From Streptomyces cacaoi (lineage in GTDB: Bacteria; Actinomycetota; Actinomycetes; Streptomycetales; Streptomycetaceae), in assembly GCF_006539165.1 (NCBI RefSeq), contig NZ_BJMM01000007.1, forward strand, positions 248,001 to 312,000: a stretch of DNA of 64,000 nt, written 5' to 3'. The translations under genes were made by a program, and so were the position numbers. The notes beneath the pieces are model-generated. The model saw only the letters and a list, made by a program, of their open reading frames with translations. It had not been told where the DNA came from and did no database searches. Shown here in pieces: positions 8,220 through 17,059 of the stretch (position 1 is the first letter of the stretch; every line of letters starts with the position of its first letter).

Positions 8220-9382
8220 ATGCCGGTCATGCCCATGACGCACACCGAGGCGGGCCGTCGTACGCCCGTCCACATACTGGGCGCGGGTCCGGGCGGGCTC
8301 GCCGTGGCCGCGGCGCTGGGTGAGCGCGGTATCGCCTCCGTCGTCCTGGAGCGTTCGGACACGGTCGGGTCCTCCTGGCGCCGGCACTACGACAGGCTGC
8401 ATCTGCACACGACGCGGGCCCAGTCCTCGCTCCCCGGGCTGCCGATACCGCGGGCCTTCGGCCGCTGGGTCGCACGGGACGACATGGTGCGCTACCTGGA
8501 GACCTATGCGGCGCACCACGGGATCGAGGTGGCGACCGGCGTGGACGTCGACCGGATCGAGCGCCGGGACGGGCGGTGGGTGCTGCACGCCAACGGTGGC
8601 CGCCGCCCGACGGCCACCACGGTCGTCGTCGCCACCGGCTTCAACCACACCCCGCACCTCCCCGACTGGCCGGGCCGCGCGGACTTCACCGGACAGCTGC
8701 TGCACGCCGGCGACTACCGGTCGGCGGCGCCCTTCCGGGGCAAGGACGTACTCGTCGTCGGAGCCGGGAACACCGGGGCGGAGATCGCGGCGGACCTGGC
8801 CGAATCGGGCGCCCACGGGTGCGTCTCGCCGTGCGCACCCCGCCGCACATCGTGCGCCGCTCCACTCTCGGGTGGCCCGCACAGCGCAGCGCGATCCTGT
8901 GCCGCCGGCTGCCGGTGCGGCTGGTGGACGCGCTGGCGGCCCGGATGGCGAAGCTGTCGGTCCCCGATCTGGCGCCCCACGGGCTGCCCCGGCCGGACAC
9001 CGGCCTGTACTCCCGGGTGCTGGAGGGCGCGATCCCCGTGCAGGACGTGGGGCTGATCGACGCCGTCCGCCGCGGCCGGGTCGAACCGGTCGCCGCGCTC
9101 TCGTCGTTCGAGGGGGACAAGGTGCGGCTGGCGGACGGCAGCGAGCCCGCCCCCGAGGTGGTGATCGCCGCCACCGGGTACCGGCGGGGGCTGGAACAGC
9201 TGGTGGGCCATCTGGGCGTGCTCGACGCACAGGGCCGGCCCGTGGTGCACGGCCCGCGCACCCACCCGGCGGCCCCACAGCTGCACTTCACCGGGTACTC
9301 GAACCCCATCAGCGGGACCCTGCGCGAACTGGCGCTGGACGCCCGGCGGATCGCCCGCGCCGTCGCCCGCTCCTCCGACTGA
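8220..9382 (+). pseudogene. Flavin-containing monooxygenase-like gene with a frameshift near 8812
   Basis: The first half reads as an FAD/NADPH oxidoreductase: VHILGAGPGGLAVAAAL (FAD Rossmann), then VLVVGAGNTGAEIAADLAESGA (NADPH site). After about residue 200 the frame becomes nonsense. The real continuation (VRLAVRTPPHIVRRSTLGWP to IAATGYRRGL and a typical FMO C-terminus) is in another frame up to the TGA at 9380. One missing C in the CCC run at 8812-8814 would join GCC-CCA-CGG-GTG and restore a protein of about 387 residues. Either the gene is disrupted or there is a sequencing error in a GC run. ATG 8220 is preferred over the GTG at 8136 next to operator 3. Two CACAGCTGTG-type motifs follow the stop. 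Confidence 0.85.
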
Positions 9383-9461
9383 CCACAGCTGTGCACGGTC
9401 ACCCGTCCGCGCACAGCTGTGGGCACCCGGAGCCGGAAAGCGAGACGTGCACGACCACTTC

Positions 9462-9476
9462 CTGACGGGTTGTCAG
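9462..9476. promoter_or_regulatory. Operator 4: CTGACG-GGT-TGTCAG
   Basis: One-mismatch copy of the TGACG-N3-CGTCA palindrome, the upstream member of a pair whose centres are 24 bp apart ahead of the ADP-forming acyl-CoA synthetase gene. Tandem operators suggest cooperative binding of two dimers on nearly the same face of the helix. Confidence 0.7.
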
Positions 9477-9485
9477 TTCAGTAAC

Positions 9486-9500
9486 CTGACGGGGTGTCAG
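9486..9500. promoter_or_regulatory. Operator 5: CTGACG-GGG-TGTCAG
   Basis: Second, near-identical copy (one mismatch in the right arm), 39 bp before the synthetase ATG at 9539. The TAACC before it and the TTC after it match the flanks of the other copies. Confidence 0.7.
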
Positions 9501-9538
9501 TTCTGTAGGGCACCACCTCACGGAAGTGGGCGGGAACG

Positions 9539-11782
9539 ATGCTCGGATCGACTCACGGCACCCTCACCACGACCCAGCGCTCCGCCCGTGTCCTGGCCTG
9601 CGGGACACGGCCGGCCGGCGGCGCGGGCACGGTGCACAGCAGAGCCGACGCGGCCGACGTGGACGTCAGCGGCCGTCCGCTGTCCGCTCCCGTCGCGGAC
9701 CTGGAGCGGTTCTTCCGGCCGGAGTCGGTGGCCGTGATCGGCGCCTCGGACGCCGAGGGACGCCCCAACACCGGAATCACCCGTCAGCTGCTGAACTGGG
9801 CCGAGCGGGTCGGCGCGCGCCTGCACCCGGTGCACCCCAAGCGGGCCACGGTCTTCGGACTGCCCTGTGTGCCCTCCGTCGCCGAGCTGCCGGAAGCCGT
9901 CGACGTCGCCGTGCTGCTGGTGGGCGACCCGCTGCCGGTCATCGAGCAACTCGGCGACGCCAAGGCCCGGTTCGCCGTCGTGTTCGCCTCCGGGTTCGCC
10001 GAGACCGGCCGGGACGGTGCCGACGCGCAGCGCAGGCTCGCGGACGCCGCGGCACGCTCAGGGGTGCGGCTGCTGGGCCCCAACACCAACCTCAACGCCT
10101 TCGAACGCTTCCGCGACGACCTGGACGGCCCGTCCATCGCGCTCATCACGCAGTCGGGACACCAGGGCCGGCCCGTCTTCGCCCTCCAGGAGCTGGGCAT
10201 CCGGCTCTCCCACTGGGCGCCGACCGGCAACGAGGCCGACCTGGAAGCGGCCGACTTCCTCTCCTACTTCGCCGGCTGTCCCGAGGTCGGAGCCATCGCC
10301 ACCTATGTGGAAGGTTTCAAGGACGGTCGCTCCTTCCTCCTGGCGGCCGACCGCGCGGCACGCAACGGTGTGCCCGTCGTCGCGGTGAAGGTGGGCCGTA
10401 CCGGGGCGGGGGCCCGTGTGGCCGCCTCGCACACCGGCAAGCTCACCGGGGCCGACGCCACGGTCGACGGCGCGCTGCGGCAGGTCGGCGTCGTCCGCGT
10501 GGACGGCCTCGACGAACTCCAGGACACCGCGGCCCTCCTCGCCCGTGCCCGCCCGCCCGTGGCCGAGGGCGTGGCCGTGTACGCCATATCCGGCGGCACG
10601 GGCGCACACGTCGCCGATCTCGCGGCCTCCGCCGGACTCGAACTGCCCGCCTTCGGGCCCGCCGAACAGGCCGCTCTGCACCAGTGGATCCCCGAGGACC
10701 TCGACGTCTCCAACCCCGTCGACAGCGGGGGCCACCCGGTGGGCGACTGGCGCGGCCGGAAGATCATCGACGCGCTGCTGTCCGATCCGCAGGTGGGCGT
10801 GCTCATCTGTCCCATCACGGGGCCGTTCCCCCCGATGAGCGACCGGCTCGCACAGGACCTGGTCGACGCGGCCGAGGAGACCGACAAACTCGTCTGCGTC
10901 ATCTGGGGCTCGCCCGTCGGCACGGAGGACGCCTACCGGCAGACGCTGCTCGGCTCGTCCCGGGTGGCCACTTTCCGCACGGCGGGCAACTGCGTCCGCG
11001 CCGTACGGGCCTACCTGGACCACCACCGGTTCGTCCGCGACTACCGCTCGCCCTTCGAGGCGGCGCCCCGGACGCCGTCACCGTCCCTGCGCAAGGCACA
11101 GTCGCTGCTGCGGCCGGGGCAGCGGCTGAGCGAGCACGCCGGCAAGCAGCTGCTGCGCGCCTACGGGATCCGGGTACCGCGGGAACAGCTGTGCACGAGC
11201 GCGGCGGGCGCGGTCCGGGCGGCCGCACAGGTCGGCTATCCCGTGGTGATGAAGGCATCGGCACCGCAGCTGGCGCACAAGAGCGAGTACGGGCTGGTCC
11301 GTATCGGCCTGACCTCGGCCAGCCAGGTGCGGGACACCTACCGCGAACTGACCGAGATCGCACGCCAGGAGGACATCGCGCTGGACGGCGTCCTCGTGTG
11401 CCAGATGGTCGACCCGGGCGTGGAGACGGTGGTCGGCATGAGCCTGGACGAGGTGTTCGGCCCCACCGTGACCGTGGGGCTCGGCGGGGTGCTCGTCGAG
11501 GTGCTCCAGGACACAGCTGTGCGCGTACCCCCGTTCGGCGAGGACCAGGCCCGCTCGATGCTCGCCGAACTGCGCGGCAGCGCCCTCTTCGAGGGCGTCC
11601 GCGGCCGGCCTCCCGCAGATGTGGACGCCCTCGTGGAGGTCGTCCTGCGGGTGCAGCGGATGGCCCTCGAACTGGGCGGCGGGAGCGGCGAGGGCCTGGC
11701 CGAACTGGACATCAATCCCCTGGTGGTGCTGCCGCGCGGGCAGGGGGCCGTGGCGCTGGACGCACTGGCCGTCTGCCGGTGA
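9539..11782 (+). CDS. Acyl-CoA synthetase (ADP-forming type, fused alpha-beta)
   Basis: 747 residues. The order is a CoA-binding Rossmann domain (about 50-150; FFRPESVAVIGASDAEGRPNTG), succinyl-CoA-ligase-like domains with the phosphohistidine region ASHTGKLTGAD (about 300), and a C-terminal ATP-grasp domain (LLRAYGIRVPRE, YPVVMKASAPQLAHKSEYG, ELDINPLVVLPRG). It should activate a carboxylic acid to its CoA ester with ATP going to ADP, or the reverse. Together with the downstream enoyl-CoA hydratase (56 bp away) it forms a unit under operators 4 and 5. The first about 45 residues are poorly conserved, so a later start (for example near 9680) is possible. Codons ACA-GCT at 11513 lie in an ACAGCTGT octamer. 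Confidence 0.88.
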   Translation: MLGSTHGTLTTTQRSARVLACGTRPAGGAGTVHSRADAADVDVSGRPLSAPVADLERFFRPESVAVIGASDAEGRPNTGITRQLLNWAERVGARLHPVHPKRATVFGLPCVPSVAELPEAVDVAVLLVGDPLPVIEQLGDAKARFAVVFASGFAETGRDGADAQRRLADAAARSGVRLLGPNTNLNAFERFRDDLDGPSIALITQSGHQGRPVFALQELGIRLSHWAPTGNEADLEAADFLSYFAGCPEVGAIATYVEGFKDGRSFLLAADRAARNGVPVVAVKVGRTGAGARVAASHTGKLTGADATVDGALRQVGVVRVDGLDELQDTAALLARARPPVAEGVAVYAISGGTGAHVADLAASAGLELPAFGPAEQAALHQWIPEDLDVSNPVDSGGHPVGDWRGRKIIDALLSDPQVGVLICPITGPFPPMSDRLAQDLVDAAEETDKLVCVIWGSPVGTEDAYRQTLLGSSRVATFRTAGNCVRAVRAYLDHHRFVRDYRSPFEAAPRTPSPSLRKAQSLLRPGQRLSEHAGKQLLRAYGIRVPREQLCTSAAGAVRAAAQVGYPVVMKASAPQLAHKSEYGLVRIGLTSASQVRDTYRELTEIARQEDIALDGVLVCQMVDPGVETVVGMSLDEVFGPTVTVGLGGVLVEVLQDTAVRVPPFGEDQARSMLAELRGSALFEGVRGRPPADVDALVEVVLRVQRMALELGGGSGEGLAELDINPLVVLPRGQGAVALDALAVCR

Positions 11783-11838
11783 ACCGGCAGGGCACAGCCG
11801 CGCACCCACCCGCCCGCTCACCGAAGGAAGGAACGTCC

Positions 11839-12687
11839 ATGAACGCCGGTACCCCGACGGCCCGTCCGGCGCCGTCCGAGCCCCGCGACGAGCCTCTGGA
11901 GAAGGTCGTCGCACACTCCGTCGGCGACGGCGTCTCCTGGATCACCCTGGACCGGCCGCACCGCCTCAACGCCCTCACACCGGCGCAGCGTGAGCGACTG
12001 ATCGCGCTGCTGGGCGACGCCTCACGGGATCCCGGCGTACGTGCCGTCGTGCTGACGGGACGGGGTCGGGGCTTCTGCGCGGGCGCCGATCTCCAGGGGG
12101 CGGGGCAGGGCGCCGGAGAGCGGGTGGCGGGAGATGTGGCACGGACCGTCGAGCAGGGCGCCCAGCGGCTGATCGCGGCGGTGCTCGACTGCGAGAAGCC
12201 CGTTCTGGCGGCCGTGAACGGCACGGCCGCCGGTCTGGGCTGTCATCTGGCGCTCGCCTGCGACCTGGTGCTCGCGGCGGAAACCGCCGCCTTTGTGGAA
12301 GTTTTCGTCCGCCGCGGTCTGGTGCCCGACGCGGGCGGCGCCTATCTGCTCCCGCGTCTGATCGGTCCGCAGAAGGCCAAGGAACTGATGTTCTTCGGCG
12401 ACAGCGTGCCCGCGGCGGAGGCCGCACGGATGGGCCTCGTCAACAAGGTCGTACCGGACGAGGAGTTGCCGGCCGCGGCGCGCTCCTGGGCCGAGCGCCT
12501 CGCGGCCGGACCCACCCGTGCGCTGGCGCTCACCAAGCGGCTCCTCAACGACTCGCTGGAGGCGTCCCGCGCGGCCTCGTTCACGGCGGAGGCACAGGCG
12601 CAGGAGGTCAACATGACGACCCGGGACGCGCAGGAGGGCGTCGCCGCGTTCGTCCAGCGGCGCACTCCCGGCTTCGAGGGAAGGTGA
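11839..12687 (+). CDS. Enoyl-CoA hydratase/isomerase (crotonase family)
   Basis: 282 residues. Crotonase motifs: ITLDRPHRLNALT, the oxyanion-hole region GRGFCAGADL, PVLAAVNGTAAGLGCHLALACD (second oxyanion glycine) and FVEVFVRRGLVPDAGGAYLLPRL, which carries the two acidic catalytic positions. ATG at 11839 has a good SD (GAAGGAAGGAA). It follows the synthetase by 56 bp on the same strand. Expected to hydrate or isomerise the enoyl-CoA made by the acyl-CoA dehydrogenases of this region. The closest general pattern is PaaG/EchA-like; the substrate is unknown. A hairpin at 12724-12746 probably ends the unit. Confidence 0.92.
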   Translation: MNAGTPTARPAPSEPRDEPLEKVVAHSVGDGVSWITLDRPHRLNALTPAQRERLIALLGDASRDPGVRAVVLTGRGRGFCAGADLQGAGQGAGERVAGDVARTVEQGAQRLIAAVLDCEKPVLAAVNGTAAGLGCHLALACDLVLAAETAAFVEVFVRRGLVPDAGGAYLLPRLIGPQKAKELMFFGDSVPAAEAARMGLVNKVVPDEELPAAARSWAERLAAGPTRALALTKRLLNDSLEASRAASFTAEAQAQEVNMTTRDAQEGVAAFVQRRTPGFEGR

Positions 12688-12723
12688 CGGGCATGACGCC
12701 CCTGTACCGAGGGCCGGCCGGGA

Positions 12724-12746
12724 CCGGCCACAGCTGCGGTGGCCGG
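12724..12746. terminator. Perfect 8-bp hairpin after the enoyl-CoA hydratase gene
   Basis: Arms CCGGCCAC and GTGGCCGG flank the 7-nt loop AGCTGCG, 37 bp after the stop. The left arm and loop together contain CACAGCTG, the iterated motif of this window. Confidence 0.5.
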
Positions 12747-12796
12747 GAGGTCCGGCAGCGCTTTCCCTCCGTCCGGCTACCGGCTTCAATGACGTC

Positions 12797-13471
12797 ATGA
12801 TGGGACATGCCGGCATGGCGGCCACCGCGGTGCGCTATCTGCGCGCGGTCGGCGCCACTGCCCAGCCACAGACGTCCACGACAAGCCCCGCGTCCCCGGA
12901 CACCGCGCCCGCGCCGCGCCTCCGTGCGGTCGGGCCCGACGAGCGGGCGCCCGTGCCCGCGGCCGAGGCCGTCGATCCGGCGGAATTCCGCCGCGTACTG
13001 GGCGACTTCGCGTCCGGCGTGACCGTCGTCACGGCCCGCGCCCCCGCGGCCGGCTCGGCCGCGACCGGACCCGTCGGGTTCGCGTGCCAGTCGTTCGCCT
13101 CGCTCTCCATGGAGCCGCCGCTGGTGTCCTTCATGGTGTCCCGTACGTCGACGACATGGCCGCGCATCGCACGGGCGGAAGGCTTCTGCGTGAACGTGCT
13201 GACGGCGGAACAAGCACAGCTGTGCCGGGGTTTCGCCGTGAGCGGCGCGGACAAGTTCGCCGGGGTCGCGCACACGCCGTCGCCCGTCACCGGCTCCCCG
13301 CTGCTGGCGGGGGTCTCCGCGTGGATCGACTGCACGATCCACGCCGTGCACACCGGCGGGGACCATCTGATCGTCGTCGGCCGGGTACGCGCCCTGGACG
13401 CCGCCGACGAGCCGGGACGGCCGCTCGTCTTCCACCGCGGCAGGTTCGGCACGTTCGCCCCCCTGGACTGA
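12797..13471 (+). CDS. Flavin reductase (HsaB/HpaC-like)
   Basis: 224 residues. A non-conserved N-terminal extension of about 60 residues precedes a flavin-reductase domain: DPAEFRRVLGDFASGVTVVTA, GPVGFACQSFASLSMEPPLVSFMVSRTSTTWPRI (FMN contact region), FCVNVLTAEQ and DHLIVVGRV. Such proteins reduce FMN or FAD with NAD(P)H to feed a two-component monooxygenase, and HsaB does this in actinobacterial steroid ring opening. No oxygenase subunit is next to it; the broken flavin monooxygenase at 8220 carries its own NADPH site. It has no perfect regulon operator. The start could also be the ATG at 12815. Confidence 0.88.
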   Translation: MMGHAGMAATAVRYLRAVGATAQPQTSTTSPASPDTAPAPRLRAVGPDERAPVPAAEAVDPAEFRRVLGDFASGVTVVTARAPAAGSAATGPVGFACQSFASLSMEPPLVSFMVSRTSTTWPRIARAEGFCVNVLTAEQAQLCRGFAVSGADKFAGVAHTPSPVTGSPLLAGVSAWIDCTIHAVHTGGDHLIVVGRVRALDAADEPGRPLVFHRGRFGTFAPLD

Positions 13472-13499
13472 TCCGGCGTCCCGGGCGCCGTGCCGGCCG

Positions 13500-14288
13500 T
13501 CAGGCGGCCCGCCGGCCCCCGGGACGGACCCGGTGGACGTCCAGGCCCGTACGCCCCGCGGCGATTTCGGGGCGCAGCACCAGATCGTCGTCGTAGTCCC
13601 CGCCCGCCTCGCTCCGGAAGGAGAGCGGCTCCAGCTGCGGCAGTTCCCGCAGCCGCCGGCACAGCTGGGCCCGGTACCGCTCGGCGTCGGCGTGCGTGGC
13701 CCGGTCGGCGCCGTACACGACGAACGGTGGCAGCGCCGCCATGCCGGAGTACCAGAACACCCCGTGGTGCACCGGGAACAGGATGTCCTCGATGTCCCCG
13801 TGGATGCCGCGCGGACCGAAGCTCGACGCGCGGGCACCGACGGAGGTCACCACCATGGCCCGCCTGCCCGCGAGCCCGCCGTCCCCGTACCGCCTGGTGC
13901 GGCCGAGGGCGTCCCGCACCCCGAAGGCGAACCCCTGCACCAGGACCCGGTCGAACCAGCCCTTGAGGATGGCGGGCGGGCCGAACCACCACAGCGGGAA
14001 GTGCAGGACGACGGTGTCCGCCCAGCTGAGCTTGGCCTGCTCCGCACGGATGTCCGTGCCGAGGTCACCGGTCCGGTACGCCTCCTGCTGCGCCGCTCCC
14101 ACCCGGAGCCGTCCGCTCCTCCGCCCGGGGAAGTCCGCGGCGCCGACGACGGGCTGCCACCCCATGGCGTACAGATCGGACTGGCGTACCTCGTGCCCGA
14201 GTTCGCGCAGGGTCCGCACTCCGGTGTCCCGGAGCGACGCGTTCAGGGACCGGGCCTCCGGATGAGCAAAGATCCACAGCGTCTTCAT
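13500..14288 (-). CDS. NAD(P)H dehydrogenase (quinone), flavodoxin-like
   Basis: 262 residues of the NQO1/KefF/MdaB flavodoxin-like fold. Seen: MKTLWIFAHPEARSLNASLRD (phosphate loop of the flavin site), QSDLYAMGWQP, then LHFPLWWFGPPAILKGWFDRVLVQGFAFG, the hallmark of this family. Expected to reduce quinones by two electrons with NAD(P)H. It is convergent with the flavin reductase (28 bp apart) and 154 bp from the next leftward gene. It may detoxify quinones formed during catabolism, but nothing in the promoter ties it to the regulon. Confidence 0.88.
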   Translation of the reverse strand: MKTLWIFAHPEARSLNASLRDTGVRTLRELGHEVRQSDLYAMGWQPVVGAADFPGRRSGRLRVGAAQQEAYRTGDLGTDIRAEQAKLSWADTVVLHFPLWWFGPPAILKGWFDRVLVQGFAFGVRDALGRTRRYGDGGLAGRRAMVVTSVGARASSFGPRGIHGDIEDILFPVHHGVFWYSGMAALPPFVVYGADRATHADAERYRAQLCRRLRELPQLEPLSFRSEAGGDYDDDLVLRPEIAAGRTGLDVHRVRPGGRRAA

Positions 14289-14442
14289 GCCACCGATCGT
14301 GCGCCGGGCGCCCCTCACACACGAGTGGCCGCACGGACGACAACCACAAGGATCTGGCCACAGGCCCCCCGTCGCGCCGGAGCCGCGGGCGCCGCCGCCC
14401 GGAGCGCACCCGCGCCGCGGACGGTCCGCCGCGCCGTCCGGC

Positions 14443-15831
14443 TCACCCGGCCGGCGCGGCCGCACGGCGGCGGACGACCAGCACCATCAGCGCGGCCACC
14501 GCACACAGCACTCCTGTCCCCGACCAGGCGAGATCGTAGGTCCCGGTCACATCGCGGATCAGCCCGGCCACGAACGCCACGACGGCCGCACCGGCCTGGT
14601 GCCAGGCGAGCACCCAGCCGAAGACCACCGCGCCGTCGGCGCCGAAGTGCTCCCGGCACAGGGCCATCGTCGGCGGAACGGTGGCGATCCAGTCCAGCCC
14701 GTAGAAGACGATGAAGAACATCATCGGCGGCTGGACACTGGCGGCGAAGAGCAACGGCAGCAGCAGAAGGGACAGTCCGCGCAGCCCGTAGTAGACCGCC
14801 AGCAGTCTGCGAGGATCGAAGCGGTCGGTGAGCCAGCCCGAGGCGACGGTGCCGACCAGGTCGAGCACCCCGATCAGCGCCAGCAGCGACGCGGCCGTCG
14901 TCACCGCCATGCCGTGGTCGTGGGCAGCGGGCACGAAGTGCGTCTGCATGAGCCCGTTGGACGACGCACCACAGATGGCGAAGGAAACCGACAGCAGCCA
15001 GAACACCCGCGTCCGCGCCGCCTTCCACAGCACCGAGAGGGCATGGCCCATCGCACCCCGCGACGGCGCGTCCTCGCCCCCGAGGCCCCCGGGCTGCTCG
15101 TCCGTCGCGCCGTACGGCCGCAGCCCGACATCGCGCGGCCTGTCCCGCAGCAGCCACACCACCAGCGGGACGACGGCGAGCGCGGCGCCGGAGACGATCA
15201 GCGAGGCCGTACGCCAGCCCCCGCGTTCGACCACCGTCGCCACCAGGGGAAGGAAGACCAGCTGTCCGGTGGCGCCGCCCGCGGTCAGGATGCCGCTCAC
15301 CAGGCCCCGCCGTGCCACGAACCAGCGGTGGGTGACGGTCGCGGCGAAGGCCAGCGCCATGGAGCCGCTGCCCAGTCCCACGAGCACACCCCAGCAGAGC
15401 ACCAACTGCCATTCGGCACGCATGAAGACGGTCAGCCCGCTCCCGGCCGCGATGAGCGCCAGCGCGCACGCGACGACCCGCCGCATGCCGTAACGCTCCA
15501 TCAGTGCCGAGGCGAACGGCGCCGTCAGCCCGTACAGCAGCACGTTGAGCCCGACGGCGAACGAGATGGTCCCGCGCGACCAGCCGAACTCGGAGTGCAG
15601 CGGCTCGATGAACACGCTGGGCGTGGCCCGGAACCCGGCAGCGCCCACGAGCGCCACGAACGCGACGAGCGCGACCGACCGGGCCCGGTGGACCCGCGGA
15701 CGCCGCGGACGGCCCGCCACGGGCGCCGGTGCGCCCTGCTGCCCGGGCGTCGACTCCGTGCCGGGCGGGGCGCCGGCGCCTGGGGGCCTTCCGTCGCCGA
15801 GCGGAGGAGGGGAAGAAACGGTCTCGGACAT
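14443..15831 (-). CDS. MFS transporter
   Basis: About 462 residues with twelve predicted hydrophobic segments. Major facilitator signatures are MERYGMRRVVACALALIAAG between TM2 and TM3 and WLTDRFDPRRLLAVYYG in the second half. It resembles the monocarboxylate/oxalate-formate type (FGWSRGTISFAVGLNVLLYG). The cytoplasmic N-terminus is Pro/Gly-rich. ATG 15831 (MSETV) is chosen; ATG 15843 is also possible and neither has a clear SD. It is divergent from a DJ-1/AraC regulator 100 bp away, which is the likely local regulator. The substrate is unknown; an organic acid is a reasonable guess. Confidence 0.85.
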   Translation of the reverse strand: MSETVSSPPPLGDGRPPGAGAPPGTESTPGQQGAPAPVAGRPRRPRVHRARSVALVAFVALVGAAGFRATPSVFIEPLHSEFGWSRGTISFAVGLNVLLYGLTAPFASALMERYGMRRVVACALALIAAGSGLTVFMRAEWQLVLCWGVLVGLGSGSMALAFAATVTHRWFVARRGLVSGILTAGGATGQLVFLPLVATVVERGGWRTASLIVSGAALAVVPLVVWLLRDRPRDVGLRPYGATDEQPGGLGGEDAPSRGAMGHALSVLWKAARTRVFWLLSVSFAICGASSNGLMQTHFVPAAHDHGMAVTTAASLLALIGVLDLVGTVASGWLTDRFDPRRLLAVYYGLRGLSLLLLPLLFAASVQPPMMFFIVFYGLDWIATVPPTMALCREHFGADGAVVFGWVLAWHQAGAAVVAFVAGLIRDVTGTYDLAWSGTGVLCAVAALMVLVVRRRAAAPAG

Positions 15832-15931
15832 GGCGTTGAGCATCTGCCGAAGGGAACAGCGGAACGAGTGGCCAGAGCGCCACCATGTGCCAGGATCGGG
15901 CCACGAGCCGTCCACGCCCGGGAGGGGAAAC

Positions 15932-17002
15932 ATGTCCCACAGCTGCGCCCACGTCCCCGCGAGGCCCGCATCGGAGGGCGCCTTCGTCCATCCGGGCCGG
16001 CACCGGGTGGCCGTCCTGGTGCGGCACGGGGTGATCCCGATGGAACTCGGCGTCGTGCACGAGGTGTTCCGCCGGGCCGAGACGCCCGGGCGCGGGCGGC
16101 TCTACGAGATCGTCACCTGCGCCGTCGAGCCGGGCCCGGTCCGTACGGACGCGGACTTCCCCATACATGTGGCCCACGGGCCCGGCGCGCTCGCCGAGGC
16201 GGACACCGTCCTCGTCCCGGCGACCCACGAGCCGGACGAGACGGAGACCGAGGGCCGCCTCCCCGAGCCGCTGCGGGCCGCGCTGGCACACATCCGCCCC
16301 GGCGCCCGGATCGCGTCCATCTGCACCGGCGCCTTCCTCCTCGCCGCCGCCGGCCTGCTGGACGGCCGGCGCGCGACCACCCACTGGCTGTCCACGGACG
16401 GCTTCCGCACGCTCTACCCGCGGGTGCGGCTCGCCCCGGACGTGCTGTACGTGGACGAGGGCAACGTGCTCACCTCGGCGGGCGAAGCAGCCGGCATCGA
16501 TCTGTGCCTGCACCTGATTCGCCGGGACTTCGGCACAGCTGTGGCGAACGACGTGGCCCGGCGGGTCGTCGTCCCGCCCCATCGGGACGGCGGGCAGGCG
16601 CAGTTCATCCGGCGCCCGGTGCCCGAACCGGGCGCCTCGTCCACGGCCACCGCGCGCGCGTGGGCGCTCGACCACCTCGACCGGCCGCTCACCCTGCGCG
16701 AGCTGGCGGCCCAGGAGTCGATGAGTGTGCGCACCTTCACCCGCCGGTTCCGTGAGGAGGCCGGCATCACGCCGCTGCGCTGGCTGACCCAGCAGCGCAT
16801 CGAGCGTGCCCGACAGCTGCTGGAGGACACCGACCTCCCGGTCGAACGGATCGCGTCCGACTGCGGGTTCGGCACAGCTGCGTCCCTGCGGCAGCACCTG
16901 CACGCCGCGCTGGGCGTCTCCCCCCGCGCCTACCGCCGTACCTTCCGCGCGGAGCCGCAGTCGGCCGCTTCCCCGCCGCACGGGTCAGCGCTGACCGTGT
17001 GA
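15932..17002 (+). CDS. GlxA-type regulator: DJ-1/PfpI domain plus AraC HTH
   Basis: 356 residues. Residues about 15-195 form a class I amidotransferase-like DJ-1/PfpI domain (VAVLVRHGVIPMELGVVHEVF; nucleophile-elbow SICTGAFLLAAAGLLDGRRATTHW). Residues about 230-330 are an AraC double HTH (LTLRELAAQESMSVRTFTRRFREEAG, then ERIASDCGFGTAASLRQHL). The SD is strong (GGAGGGGAAAC before ATG 15932). The DJ-1 domain of such proteins is a ligand sensor, not a protease. Divergent to the MFS gene, so likely its regulator. Two rare-codon ACA-GCT pairs (16535, 16875) fall exactly in CACAGCTG motifs. Confidence 0.9.
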   Translation: MSHSCAHVPARPASEGAFVHPGRHRVAVLVRHGVIPMELGVVHEVFRRAETPGRGRLYEIVTCAVEPGPVRTDADFPIHVAHGPGALAEADTVLVPATHEPDETETEGRLPEPLRAALAHIRPGARIASICTGAFLLAAAGLLDGRRATTHWLSTDGFRTLYPRVRLAPDVLYVDEGNVLTSAGEAAGIDLCLHLIRRDFGTAVANDVARRVVVPPHRDGGQAQFIRRPVPEPGASSTATARAWALDHLDRPLTLRELAAQESMSVRTFTRRFREEAGITPLRWLTQQRIERARQLLEDTDLPVERIASDCGFGTAASLRQHLHAALGVSPRAYRRTFRAEPQSAASPPHGSALTV

Positions 17003-17033
17003 CCGCCTCCTGGACGGCGCCTGGCAGGAGCGG
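17003..17033. terminator. Hairpin between convergent regulator and ADH genes
   Basis: CCGCCTCCTG pairs with CAGGAGCGG with one bulge, immediately after the regulator's TGA and before the ADH stop at 17060. Likely a bidirectional terminator without a T-tract. Confidence 0.4.
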
Positions 17034-17059
17034 CCGGAAGGCGAACACCGCAGCTGTCC

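Noticed and set aside
12789..12798. ATGACGTCAT as a ninth regulon operator at the flavin reductase
   Set aside because: The half-sites touch with no 3-bp spacer and the site overlaps the start codon, so it does not fit the TGACG-N3-CGTCA geometry.
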